DNA of 64,000 bases from Wolfiporia cocos (taxonomy: Eukaryota; Basidiomycota; Agaricomycetes; Polyporales; Phaeolaceae). The notes under the pieces are model-generated. The model saw nothing but the letters and a program-made list of their open reading frames with translations. It was not told the DNA's origin and made no database searches. Of the stretch, positions 30,126-40,900 are shown piece by piece. A program made the position numbers and the translations under genes. Location of the stretch: contig JACCLO010000014.1 in assembly GCA_029448655.1 (NCBI GenBank), forward strand, positions 372,001 through 436,000, in the 5' to 3' direction. Within the stretch, counting starts at the first letter, position 1, and every line of letters starts with the position of its first letter.

Positions 30126-32339
30126 GTGGTTCCTTCTTCTACTGATTCTACCTTCCAGGCTCTGCCCTTGGTGGGGTTCTTCTTCTTTCGTTTCAGGCAG
30201 TTGCTGGAGAGGTGCCCCTTCTCTTTGCAATTGAAGCACTGCTCCTCAGTTTGGAGCTTGCGTCGTTCTTCTGTGGACATTCGGTCGACGTCCATCGCAT
30301 TTGGGTCCTTCGCAGGGGTCGGTGTGGCTGGGGTGCTAGGTCCCTTTGCCCACCACTGGGGTTTCTTCTTGGGGTCCCCTCGTCCCTTAATGAACGTGTT
30401 ATAATTGTTCTCGTTGATGGATGCGTGTTTCATCCAGTCGGTGAGGGTTATGACGGGGGGAACAATGTTTATGATGTGTGTAACGAGTGCGGGCTTGATG
30501 GCTCTCTTGTATAGGGTGACAAGGAGTGGGTTGCACTATTGTCGGTCTAGCCCAGTTTTCCCTACGAGGTTGTCGAATTCAATGTTGAAGTCGTCAATGT
30601 TCTTTTTCTCTTGCCTGAGATCGAAGAGATTGTTGTTGGTTTTCTGTTTTTCTTCGATGGGCTCGAACGCAGCATCGAATTCTGCGCTGAACTGGAGCAG
30701 CGTGGGGAGGGCAAATGCTCCCGTCATCAGGTCTGTATGCTTGGCATAGTAATTCTCCTTCCATTGGTCCACTCGGTCACTCCCTCGAATGTAGGACATG
30801 ATGAAGAGGATCTTCTGATCGTCGGTTTGGTAGTCTGCTGCGAACATGGTGAACCATGTGTTGCAATCGTTCTTGAAGCGCTGTAGCTTCTTTCGTTCTC
30901 CCTTGAACGGTTCGGGGGTGGCGAGCTTTATGCGGTTTCCTCGGCCTGGTGGGGCGAACTGCGCGCCCCATCCTGCGGGGTTCCCTCCACCTGGGGGCCC
31001 TCCTCCACCTGGTGGGCCTCCTGTGCCCAGCGGTCCTCCTGGATTGCCTCCTGTGCTGCCTGCTGGATTACCACTGCCGCCCGGGGGACCTCCACCCCCG
31101 GGGGGACCTCCCCCTCCAGGAACTCCTCCTCCTCCAGGCGCTCCTGATCCGGTGGGGTTTGTTCCGCTAAGATTTCCAGGTAGCGGATTATTAGCTGCCG
31201 GAGGGATATTGGCCATTCCCCCTGTGCCCTGGCTCGTGCCGCTGCTTCCCGAAACAGCACTTCCTGTTACGGTTATTTTGATTTTTCGAATATCGACAGA
31301 ACTCACCACCGGGCGAATACGATACAGGGACTTGTTGCGCAACCAGCCCCCCTGGCTACTCGTGATCTTACTGGGCGCATCCCCAGTTGTACTAGTCTAT
31401 AGGGCTCGTTTCATCTTTGGCAGATCCAACCCTGCCACCGTTTCATGTTCATCGTTTATTAGCTGATAGATGGCGTTCAACCGCCATCATTCCTATCTAT
31501 CGTCTCAGATATATCACTCCATACTTATCAGACGTTTGGGACTATAGCGTAGATAGTAGCTGTGGCATCTGGGACAGACTTGACCCCTGAAACCTAGCGT
31601 AGTATAAAAACTCATGTACTTACCATCGAGGCTCTTCAGCTCGACCTTGTTGTATAAACAAGAAGTCTTATACTCGTTCTCAAACGTAGGAAACTACGCT
31701 CAGTATTTCTCACTCGAGCAACCGAACAACTAAGTCCTCGAAGTGCACACTGACTTCTCGGACTTAGGCGAGTCTTATATTCTATTCGACTCGCACTTGA
31801 ACAGATTATATCCTCTAACGCGTATTGGATATTAACCAATCTTCTAAGGACTTCACTTAGGACCCGAAGGCATCTAACGAGTATTTGCCTTGCATACGGC
31901 GACATGCCTACGTGCAGAAGAACAATCTATATTCGCGACTCGAATATACGAACGGGTATTCGACCCGTAACACTTCCACCCAAGGTTGTACTTCCCATAC
32001 CCATGCCTCCTCCAGCGGGGGTGGGTTCGCTGTCTGTCCTCTGAGTTGTCCATCACCTGTTCAAGATACGGTGATGGTTGGTGTCATCAAATCAGCGACG
32101 ATTCCGAAGCGTTTGAAAGCGGCGCGTGTCTGCTCCCAGGGGTCGTTCGAGGATGGGGGTAGTTGTACCCACGAGGGAGTGAGTTTATCGGGAGTCGGGA
32201 TGGTGAGATATCCTCCCTTTGTGAAGAATCCTGCGGGGGGATCTCTCCACTTGTGCTTCTCTTCGTAGTAGATGCATCTGTATATTTCGGGGAGCAGGTA
32301 GATCAACCGGTTCGGGAGATCCGGGTCGAAGCGTTGCAT
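30126..32339 (-). pseudogene. RE1 gag, main part, broken
   Basis: Starts MQRFDPDLPNRLIYLLPE at 32339, 45 nt after the LTR, like RE3 gag. It has a TGA at 32061-32063, the solo LTR 31265-31972, and a frame change before the Gly/Pro-rich stretch (30960-31170). The capsid-like part (FNDFDN-type end IDDFNIEFDNLVGKTG) follows to a TAG at 30536-30538. It continues to the zinc knuckle CFNCKEKGHLSSNC near 30200 and stops at the RE2 insertion. RE3 gag supplies the alignment. Confidence 0.85.
31265..31972 (+). repeat. Solo LTR of the RE3 family
   Basis: A 708-bp LTR in the opposite orientation to RE3, beginning TGTTACGGTTATTT and ending GACCCGTAACA, flanked by CTTCC at 31260-31264 and 31973-31977. It lies inside RE1 gag. 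No internal sequence remains, so it probably arose by recombination between LTRs. It is very similar to the RE3 LTRs. Confidence 0.92.
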
Positions 32340-32372
32340 GGACTTGCACTCTTGATAAGTGAGTCTGTTAAG

Positions 32373-32383
32373 AGCTCGACCTT
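32373..32383 (-). promoter_or_regulatory. RE1 primer-binding site, self-priming type
   Basis: One base inside the 5' LTR the transcript reads AAGGTCGAGCT. It is complementary to AGCTCGACCTT in the LTR part of the transcript (plus coordinates 32553-32563), which begins about 37 nt after the LTR TATAAAAA. Confidence 0.7.
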
Positions 32384-32384
32384 C

Positions 32385-32922
32385 TGTTACGGATCGAATA
32401 TCCGTTCAGCTGAAATAACCAAGTTAAGTTACTCAGTGTGTTGCATAGCGCACTATTCGTCAAACTCCGCAGAGTCGAGCATCGATATACTAGCTGCAGG
32501 CTTTTATCGGTTCAAGCCCTTGAGAACGAGTATAAGATCCTTGTAATTCAACAAGGTCGAGCTGAGGAACTCGACCAGTATTTACAGCAGGGTTTTTATA
32601 CTACGATTCGGTAATCAGGGTCATAGTGTCCTTGGTACTGCTACCACTAAGTCCATAAGGCTAGTACGCTAAGACGACTAAGCTGAAACATTGCGGTTGA
32701 GTGCAACAGTGGCTGAAACATAGAAGCTATGTGGTAAAACACAAGATATCAGCTAGAACCTGATACGCTACGAGACTATGGGCATAGGGCTGTTGTACAT
32801 GAAACGAGGGTCGCTGGTTGAACAGGGGACCCTAAAAGTAAACGCGCAATAACGTGGTTGAACGCTAAGTCCTCTCTTCCAATGAGGCATTCAAGATATT
32901 CATAATTGAACGGACCGTAACA
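32385..32922 (-). repeat. RE1 5' LTR (538 bp)
   Basis: TGTTACGG...CCGTAACA, the partner of 14382-14919. The minus strand has TATAAAAA (about 32593-32600) and the predicted start AGCTCGACCTT about 37 nt on. Confidence 0.93.
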
Positions 32923-32927
32923 GATAT

Positions 32928-33435
32928 GCTCAATGCAGTGTGCATTGTGGCTGAAAAAATCGTCAATATGCGTCTGCAAATACATGCCGTTTGATCACTG
33001 AGAAAGTATTGGGCCTGACAGAGTGCTTATGACCGGCAGCTTGATGCCACCGAGGCACTGGTCCTGCACTTAGGAGTGGGCGAAACTATGCCATTTGGTC
33101 TGGTTTGTACTGGCTGATGAGATGGAGAACACAGTCATTGACATCATCGTCAAGCTCAGATATTATGTTTTGGAGTTATAAGATGGTAAAGTACATTACA
33201 GACATGGCCAGCTAGGCTTCATGCTTGTGAGCTCATTGAGTGCGACTGCATCGTGCGCTGTAGGCATTGGTATCACGGTCACGAGATGGGGTCACCTACA
33301 CCCGTCCTACTGAAACCCACCAGACCTTATACCAGTGGCACCTGCAATATGTTTTTCACACTCCACCTGGACATGTCCGGGCTGCAGGTGCCACATGAGG
33401 TATCTATAAGTAACAGGAGCTCATGCCGTAGGCGC
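32928..33435. repeat. Inner part of the 13908-45940 element
   Basis: About 33255-33395 is an inverted, diverged copy of 14105-14250; both encode the same short open stretch (LLKPTRPYTSGTCNMFFTL here). This is probably subterminal sequence of the TA-flanked element that was separated by RE1. No complete gene is seen. Confidence 0.45.
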
Positions 33436-33976
33436 TGTTACGGTCCACATAAACACGACTGAATATTCTCGACTAATGCCTCACTGGAGAGAGGGACTTA
33501 GTGTTTAACCACTGCATAGTGCGTCTATTTCTAGGGGCACCTGTGCAACCAGCGAGCCCCATTTCATGTATAACAACCCTGTACCCTTAGTCTCACAACG
33601 TATCAGGTTCTAGTTGAAATCTTGTGTCTAACCACAGGACTTCTACGTTTCAGCCACTGTTGCGCTCAACCGCAACACTTCTTATTTGTTATCTTAATGT
33701 ACTAGCCTTACGGACTTAGTGGTAGCAGTACCAAGGACACTATGACCCCGATTACAGAATCATAGTATAAAACCTGCTGTAAATACCGGTCGAGTTCCTC
33801 AGCTTGACCTTGTTGAATTACAAGGATCTTATACTCGTTCTCAAAGGCTTGAGCAATTAAGCCTGCAGCTTGTATATCGATGCTCGACTCCACTGAGTCC
33901 GACGAGTAGCGCGCTACTCGATACGCTGGTAACTCGACTTATTTATTTCAGCTGAACGGATATTCGATCCGTAACA
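33436..33976 (+). repeat. Solo LTR of the RE1 family
   Basis: A 541-bp reversed LTR (TGTTACGG...CCGTAACA) flanked by GGCGC and GGTGC, a 5-bp target duplication with one change. It is clearly more diverged from the RE1 LTRs than those are from each other, so it is older. Confidence 0.85.
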
Positions 33977-35174
33977 GGTGCTCACATGTCGCTAGCGTGC
34001 AGCTAGCGTGTTGCTCGTGTTTTGCGCACATGGATTCCACGTCTGCCACATGGCGTCCATGCGCGTCGTTGATCCTCCTCCCATTAGATAGAGCACTTGC
34101 CATCTGTGGAGTTGGCCGGTGGATTCCCACGCCTGGCGCCTGAGAGGCGCGTGCGCTGCTAGCTCGCATTTTGCATGCTGTTCCTGCCCCGCACCACAGG
34201 GATTCATGCCCTACACCACGGGGGTTCGTGCCCCACATGTCACACGCCAATTTCAAGCTTCTAGGCATAGTACCTTTTCCGATCATCAAGAGCACCCCCG
34301 AGGCTGGAAACCCGATGCCTCAGCTAGACCTAAGCCCTACACATGTACCATCACGGGCACTAGCTGACAGCATCACCAGCCACACCTAAGAACCCCAGTC
34401 CCAGACCTCACATCCAGTCCAGTACAAAGCCAATAACAGTCACATGACCCCAACCAACTACGATGGGCCCAGTAGTACCTAACCAGACCAACCCCCCACT
34501 ACCTGGACCACACCTCATCAGGTCATGATCATACAGACTCATGGCTAGGACCATATCCATCCAACCAACCAAACCCTACACCTCCTGTCTCCACAAACTA
34601 CCACCATTACCGGCTACACGGTCATTACCAACCATGGACTTACGCCATTACTGGCACGGACTATGTACTATACGGACAAAGGCCCACGGAAGGCCTTAAA
34701 CTCCAGCCGCCCTAGTCTATGAGGAACACTGACCTCAGGCAGCACCTGTATGACTGAGAACCCTAGCAGTCACAGGACCCTACATACCGATCGCAGCCAA
34801 TCACGCTCGATCACCCTACGTCATGCACGGCCCGTACTGGCCAGTCCACATTCTCGGCAGACGGATGCCACCCTTCAGTACCAGCATGTGGGAACCTGGG
34901 CCGCCACGTGCCTTCCCCTCAGTACCAGTCCTTGGGAAGCTGGATCGCAGATGCCCCGATCACAGACATAGAACCCCGCCATTACCAGTGAACCCCCGAT
35001 CAATGAGAACCACAGATCGGGCCTAACCCGCTACGTTGCCATAGACATCCAGCGCTCTCCTAGCCGTACCAGCGCTCACGCTCCGATGCCCTTACTGGCC
35101 ACCACGTAGCATGTAGATTACCTCAGTGCTGATGCCCTATGGGCCGTGCACCATAACATGTACAAATAGTGTAG

Positions 35175-35215
35175 GACTATATAAACGCCAGACAGTCTTG
35201 AGCGAACCTCAGACT
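35175..35215 (+). promoter_or_regulatory. Isolated TATA promoter-like site
   Basis: CTATATAAACG at 35179-35189 is followed within 40 bp by a CAGTCTTGAGCG / CCTCAGACTTG region, resembling the promoter and transcript start of an LTR. No downstream gene is recognised, so it may be the remnant of an old LTR. Confidence 0.3.
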
Positions 35216-35309
35216 TGTCTTGGCCTTTGCAGCCTTAGATGCCCCGGACCAGGAAGGCGCCTTTGAGTGAGCCCCCTTCCCCCAGGTGTGTGTCTGAGGT
35301 TGTGCTTGT

Positions 35310-35720
35310 GTCACCACACCATGGGGATTCATGGCCCATTCCATGGGGGTTTGTGGCCCATGCCACAGGGATTTGTGTCCTGTGGCATGGGGATTTTGTA
35401 ATGTAAATACCCCACACTGATTTGTACCCCGTGCCACGGGGATTCATGCCCCCTACCATGGGGATTCATGCCCCACACCACAGGGATTTGGGCCCCACAC
35501 CATGGGGATTTGTGGCCCATGCCACAGGGATTTGTGTCCTGTGGCATGGGGATTTTGTAATGTAAATACCCCACACCACAGGGATTTGTACCCTGTGGCA
35601 CAGGGATTTGTGCCCCAATGCCACAGGGATTTGTGCCCCGTGCCATAGGAATTTGTGCTCTGTGCCACAGGGATTTATGCCTCATGCCACGGGGATTTTT
35701 GTAACATAAATGGCCTGTGC
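35310..35720. repeat. Minisatellite with about 22-23-bp units
   Basis: Tandem variants of CCACAGGGATTTGTGCCCTG. A larger unit of about 161 bp is also repeated: the run ending TTTTGTAATGTAAATACCCC occurs at about 35394-35413 and again at 35552-35574. Many units contain CCACAGG and CCTGTGG as inverted arms and could form small hairpins. Open frames across it are by-products of the repeat. Confidence 0.75.
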
Positions 35721-37225
35721 TGTAGATGCCTGCCAAAAGATTGAAGAACATTTTGACACCACATTACACAGTATTACAAGTGAAGTGACGATGAGACCAA
35801 GCAGGCAGAGACAAGAGACAAAAGAGGCAAGTTGGGGAACCCATGGGTAATGCACAGAAAATTCATGGGGGATTCACAGGTAACTTCAAAAAAACCCCAA
35901 TTATCTCAAATAGGATTGGGATAATGTATTGAAGTGGAAAAACTGTGTGACCGTGGTGAAGCCACGGGTGATTAAACTAGTCATATAATAAAGGGACATA
36001 TCACAAGACTCACCTGTGGGTGAGGGACCCTAAATGTCTACCTAGCTAGTTGCATAGGTAGAAAACTCAAGGGTGTGCTCGTCATTGAGCAGAGGCCGCC
36101 TTCTAGGGGGTAACCAAGAAGCAGAGTGGGTGTGCACACAGAGGGGATGTCCAGGGGACGCTATGCCCTAAGATGACAATCTTAGTTCTGAGGTCCTAGT
36201 GACCTCAGGCTAAGGTATATATACATGGGGGGACTGGTAACTATGGGGTACCTAGTCTACCCTAAAGTAATGGTCTGTGTACCCTGCCAGAGCTGGGGCA
36301 TAGACTGGGAAGGGGCCTGGCATCAAGCCTGGCTGATGGTAACCAAAGCTGCTAAGCCATAAGGGCTTAGCAGGGTATATAGTATAAGCAGGCACCACCT
36401 ATGTGGTCACCTGCCTACGTGTCCTGGTCACGTGTCTACCTATTGACCGTGTACCTAAGGCCCTACACATCCAGTAATGGGCGCAAGGGTGGCTACAAGC
36501 CTTAAGGGCTTTAAAGGAGCGCCCTTGGGCCCATATTCTAGGGGAAACACCATGTAACATTGGAAATAAAGGGGAACGTACTTTCTTGTGACAGGACAAC
36601 CGTTGCGTGGGAACTGCCATGTGCTTTTTCACGTGTGCCACGTGCTGTCCGTTGTCCCATAGGGCTTGCGCCACTGACCCGGAATGTTGGCCAGTGGATT
36701 CCCACGCCCAGTGCCTGCAAGGCGCGCATTCAAATTCCTTTGACGAAAACTCATGTTTTGCACGTCCTCCCTGCACTGTGCCATGGGGCTTTTGTAAGAT
36801 AGATGGCCTGTATGTAGATACATGTGATAAACTAAGAGAATTCAGGGAGTTTTTTGAGGCACCACACAATGTTACAAGTGAAGTGACGACGACACCGAGC
36901 ATCAGCGAGGTGGAGGAAGTGGCTGAGTGGGCAGAGAACAAAGGACAGGTGCAGCAGGGTGATCACACACCCTGGAGGTTGGGTGGACTCATCATGTCTC
37001 CATCCAGTGTGTTTTTCCCTTATTCTATTAGTTATCTCACTTAAGTTACAATTGATATTCGTGACGAAGCCATGGGTAATTAAACTCGTAAGGTCTGGAA
37101 CCGAAACTAGTGCACTAAGGCTATGGGGATTTGCACGGTACATAATGCAATGCTTGAAGCCGCCTGTATTTATCTGAATTTTCTGCAGAGCAAAAAACCG
37201 CGAGAATTACTCATGAGATTGCATG

Positions 37226-37933
37226 TGTTACGGGTCGAATACCCATTTGTATATTCGAGTCGCGAATATAGATTGTTCTTCTGCACGTAGGCACGTCGCC
37301 GTATGCAAGGCAAATACTCGTTAGATGCCTTCGGGTCCTAAGTGAAGTCCTTAGGAGATCGGTTAATATCCAATACGCGTTAGAGGATATAATCTGTTCA
37401 AGTGCGAGTCGAATAGAATATAAGGCTCGCCTAAGTCCGAGAAGTCAGTGTGCACTTCGAGGACTTAGTTGTTCGGTTGCTCGAGTGAGAAATACTGAGC
37501 GTAGTTTCCTACGTTTGAGAACGAGTATAAGACTTCTTGTTTATACAACAAGGTCGAGCTGAAGAGCCTCGACGGTAAGTACATGAGTTTTTATACTACG
37601 CTAGGTTTCAGGGGTCAAGTCTGTCCCAGATGCCACAGCTACTATCTACGCTATAGTCCCAAACGTTTGATAAGTATGGAGTGATATATCTGAGACGATA
37701 GATAGGAATGATGGCGGTTGAACGCCATCTGTCAGCTAATAAACGATGAACATGAAACGGTGGCAGGGTTGGATCTGCCAAAGATGAAACGAGCCCTACA
37801 GACTAGTACAGCTGGGGATGCGCCCAGTAAGATCACGAGTAGCCAGGGGGGCTGGTTGCGCAACAAGTCCCTGTATCGTATTCGCCCGGTGGTGAGTTCT
37901 GTCGATATTCGAAAAATCAAAATAACCGTAACA
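37226..37933 (-). repeat. RE3 3' LTR (708 bp)
   Basis: TGTTACGGGTCG...AACCGTAACA. The adjoining 37934-37950 reads on the minus strand as the purine tract CCTAGGGAGGGGCTGA. Confidence 0.95.
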
Positions 37934-37944
37934 TCAGCCCCTCC

Positions 37945-40900
37945 CTAGGCATTCGTCGGCCTCGACGAATTTTCCAAGTTCCCCTCTTCAGAGTGCCTCG
38001 GCGTCCTGTTCGTTGTAGATGTCGCCGTTCCCGCTGAGGGACGGGGTCGTAGGAGTTCGCCATACGAAGTGTTGGCGGCATTCATTCTGTCGATGACCTG
38101 GTTGATTGAGCCCACAAGTTCTGCAAATATAATCGGGGCAGTCGAGGATCCAGTGGTTAGCGGAACCACATTGTCGACACGGCTGCTCGGGTGAGGGCCT
38201 CGCTGGTACCCGTAGGGAAGGGATATTGCGGAGGTATTCGTTATGTTGGTACCTCCAGTGGTGTGCGGCTCGGTGGAGGTTTCGTGCGGCCCATGTTGGT
38301 AGGGAGGCGGTGTCTCGTTCGTGCTCCCTCGCACCTCGCTCAAACTCCTCGCGGGTAATACTCTGCACTGAAGGAGATCGTCGAATAGGCGGCGTGCTAT
38401 TTGCTCTTCGCTGTCGCGCTGGGGTAGCCCTAGGGCTCGTCGGGCGTGCAGGTGATTCACGTCTCCCGTTGCCTCCCATACCAGAAATACGTGGCGTCGG
38501 GTCTCTAACTCCTGTTCGGCGGGCCCTCTGAGTCTCGGTAGGCAACGGAAATAATACTCTATCGCCCTCCATAAAATCAAACGGCCTTGCAACTCGGCGT
38601 CGTTCATCAGGGGTGAAAAAGCGGGCGGGTCGCGGTGTGTATTCGGGTCGACTGGGAGTAACGTGCTCGCGATCCTCGAAGTCATTGAGCGCGTGTCGTA
38701 GTCGGGCCGTCGTGGTGGCGGCCAATCTGTCGATAAGTCTGTCGGTGAGTAACTCGAGTCCCTCTCTCTGCGCTCGGATCTGCCCCTCCATTCTGACGAG
38801 GTCCTCGGTGATATTCTGGTACGAGCTGTAGATATGGGTGAGGTCCTGCGTGATGTCGAAGAGGGCCGTCCAGCCATCGGCTCGGCCAGCAAAAGGTCCC
38901 TCGGCCCTGTACCAGAGGAGGGCGTGTCTGATCTGCAGATGTTGGGGGGAGTACCTCCTCGGCGGCGTACCTCTCGGTCGTCCTTCCCGGTGACCCGTGT
39001 CGCTGTGGGGGGTCGTGGCGCGACGAGGGAGTTGGTGGCGAGTCGTCGACATATTATTACTGTTCGCCTTTCGAGTGTCGGGGTTGTTCTGACTTGCGTT
39101 CGGTGGTAGCTTTTTATCAACTCCTTGGAATGCTCCAAGTTCGCCTCGTCTTCCCATGAGTTGTCGGCCGTGGCATAGCCTTTCCACTTGACGAAGTATT
39201 GATGCTTCTTTCTTTGCCATCTGTCAGCCAAGATGGCTTCGACTTCGTATTCTTCTTGTCCCTTGATGATATCAGGTGGCGGCCGTAGGTAATTGGGTCC
39301 GTGTACCCTTGTTTCTTTGAATGGTTTTAGTAAGGCCGCGTGGAAGACCGGATGAATTTTCCAATTCACTGGTAATTGCAGCCGGTATGTCGTGGGTCCC
39401 ATCTTTTCTGTGATGGTGAAAGGTCCTTCTCTTTTTGGTGCCAGTTTGTTCGGTTCGTAGGGGATCGTTAGGTTCTGGGCGTCGAGCCAGACCTTATCCC
39501 CTTTCTCAAGCTTCGGCAGTTCTCTGAGGAACCGCCCTGCCATTCTTTTCTGGGCTAATTCATGCGCGATGACTGCCATCTTTCGCGCCTCTTTGATCTT
39601 CTTGATCCTGTCGACAGCTGCCGGGACGTTCCCTACCCTGTCATAGTCTGGGAATCCTCTCGGGACGTATCCTAGGATTATTTCAAGTGGCGCTGGTCGG
39701 TTTTCGGTCCGTCTGGTGTTGTGCGCAAATTCGACGTCAGGCAGTCGTTGTACCCACTGGAAAGGGTCGTTCATGCAATAGATGCGAAGGTATACTTCGA
39801 TCTGTTGATTCATTCTTTCTGTCTGTCCGTCGGTCTGTGGATGGTACGCCGTGCTCATTGCTGATTCCGTTCCCTGCAGCTTGCATAATTCCTTGAAAAG
39901 CTTCGATGCAAACTGCGGTCCTCTGTCTGAAATGATTTTTTGGGGGATGCCATATTGTGAATATATCTTTCAATGGAATATTTCTGCGGCCCCTTCGCTT
40001 GTAATTGTTTTGTCGCATGGGGTGAGAGAGATGGCCTTGGATAGGCCATGGTCGACAATCACCATCATGGAGTCATACTTTCCGACTCTTGGCAGGTCGG
40101 TGACAAAATCGACCGAGCACTGTGAGAAGGGGAGGGCGTCTTCCCGTGTCGGTATTGGTTGCAAAGGGGGTTTTAGCGGATTCCTATCAGGTTTCATCTG
40201 TTGACAAATCGCACAGCCCCGGACATATTCCGCTATCAATGTTCTCATGTCAGGCCACCAAAAGTGGGTCGTAACCTGTACTGTTGTACCCCAGATCCCA
40301 GGGTGTCCGGCCGGGATCGTGTCGTGGTATTTTGAGATGATGTCCCGTCGAAGGTCCTCGTCTTTTGGCACGTACATCCTGCCCCTGTAGAGCAGTATTC
40401 CATCCGTTTGTTGCCATTCATCTGCGGTGGTTCTTGCGGGGAATTCGCCTGTGCCTCCTAGAGCACGGATCGCCTGTTCCGCAGATTCATCTCGATCGTT
40501 GGCGTTTTTGATTCGATCAATGATCGGGATCTGGATTGCATGGACGACGAGTTCGTCTGGGATCATGGTGATTCCCTCGTTGTCTTCGTTGCTTTTGTCC
40601 AGGTGGTACAACCTGGAAAGTGTGTCGGCCATGACTAGTTTCCTTCCGGGGACGTGCTGCAATTTCAGGTCGAATTGCGAAAGGAATAGATGCCATCTCG
40701 CTTGTCGCCGATTTAGGCGCTGTGCGCTTCTCCAGTACGTCAGGTTCTGATGATCACTTCGGATCAAGATCCGATGCGGTGCTCCTTCCAATAGGTGCCG
40801 CCATTCTTCTAATGTTCGGACTATTCCGAGTAGTTCGCGATCGTAGATTTCATAGTTCCGTTCTGTTGATGTCAGGGATTGTGAGAGATATCCCACTGGC

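Larger units (their letters stand above)
14382..32922 (-). mobile_element. Ty3/gypsy chromovirus RE1, decayed, with nested insertions
   Basis: LTR retrotransposon on the minus strand with 5-bp target duplications GATAT at 14377-14381 and 32923-32927. Its own length without insertions is about 7.8 kb. Order in transcription: 5' LTR, primer site, gag, protease, dUTPase, reverse transcriptase, RNase H, integrase, chromodomain, an overlapping third ORF, polypurine tract, 3' LTR. RE2 (20125-30120) sits near the end of gag, and a solo LTR of the RE3 family (31265-31972) sits in gag. Pol has three TGA stops and a changed polymerase motif, so it is dead. The LTRs differ at roughly a dozen positions, making it the oldest of the three full elements. 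Confidence 0.92.
33977..37225. repeat. Repeat-rich stretch without genes
   Basis: Two diverged direct copies of one unnamed repeat can be traced: copy one about 33990-34210 resuming at 35690-36000, copy two about 36600-37110. Shared anchors are TGGATTCCCACGCC near the left edge, GTTACAAGTGAAGTGACGA in the middle (one base different in copy one), and GGGT(G/A)ATTAAACT at the right. Copy one is expanded by a minisatellite and by about 1 kb of C/A-rich DNA (34380-35170). No coding frame of substance is found. Confidence 0.5.

Noticed and set aside
30846..31466. Collagen-like Pro/Gly-rich protein on the plus strand
   Set aside because: It is the antisense of the Gly/Pro-rich tract of RE1 gag and runs into the solo LTR.
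14382..32922. RE1 fragments as three separate elements
   Set aside because: Matching LTRs, one GATAT duplication and the interrupted gag show a single element split by RE2 and a solo LTR.
35177..35751. Open frames rich in GHKSLWH-like repeats
   Set aside because: They are read-throughs of the minisatellite with no start context or relatives.
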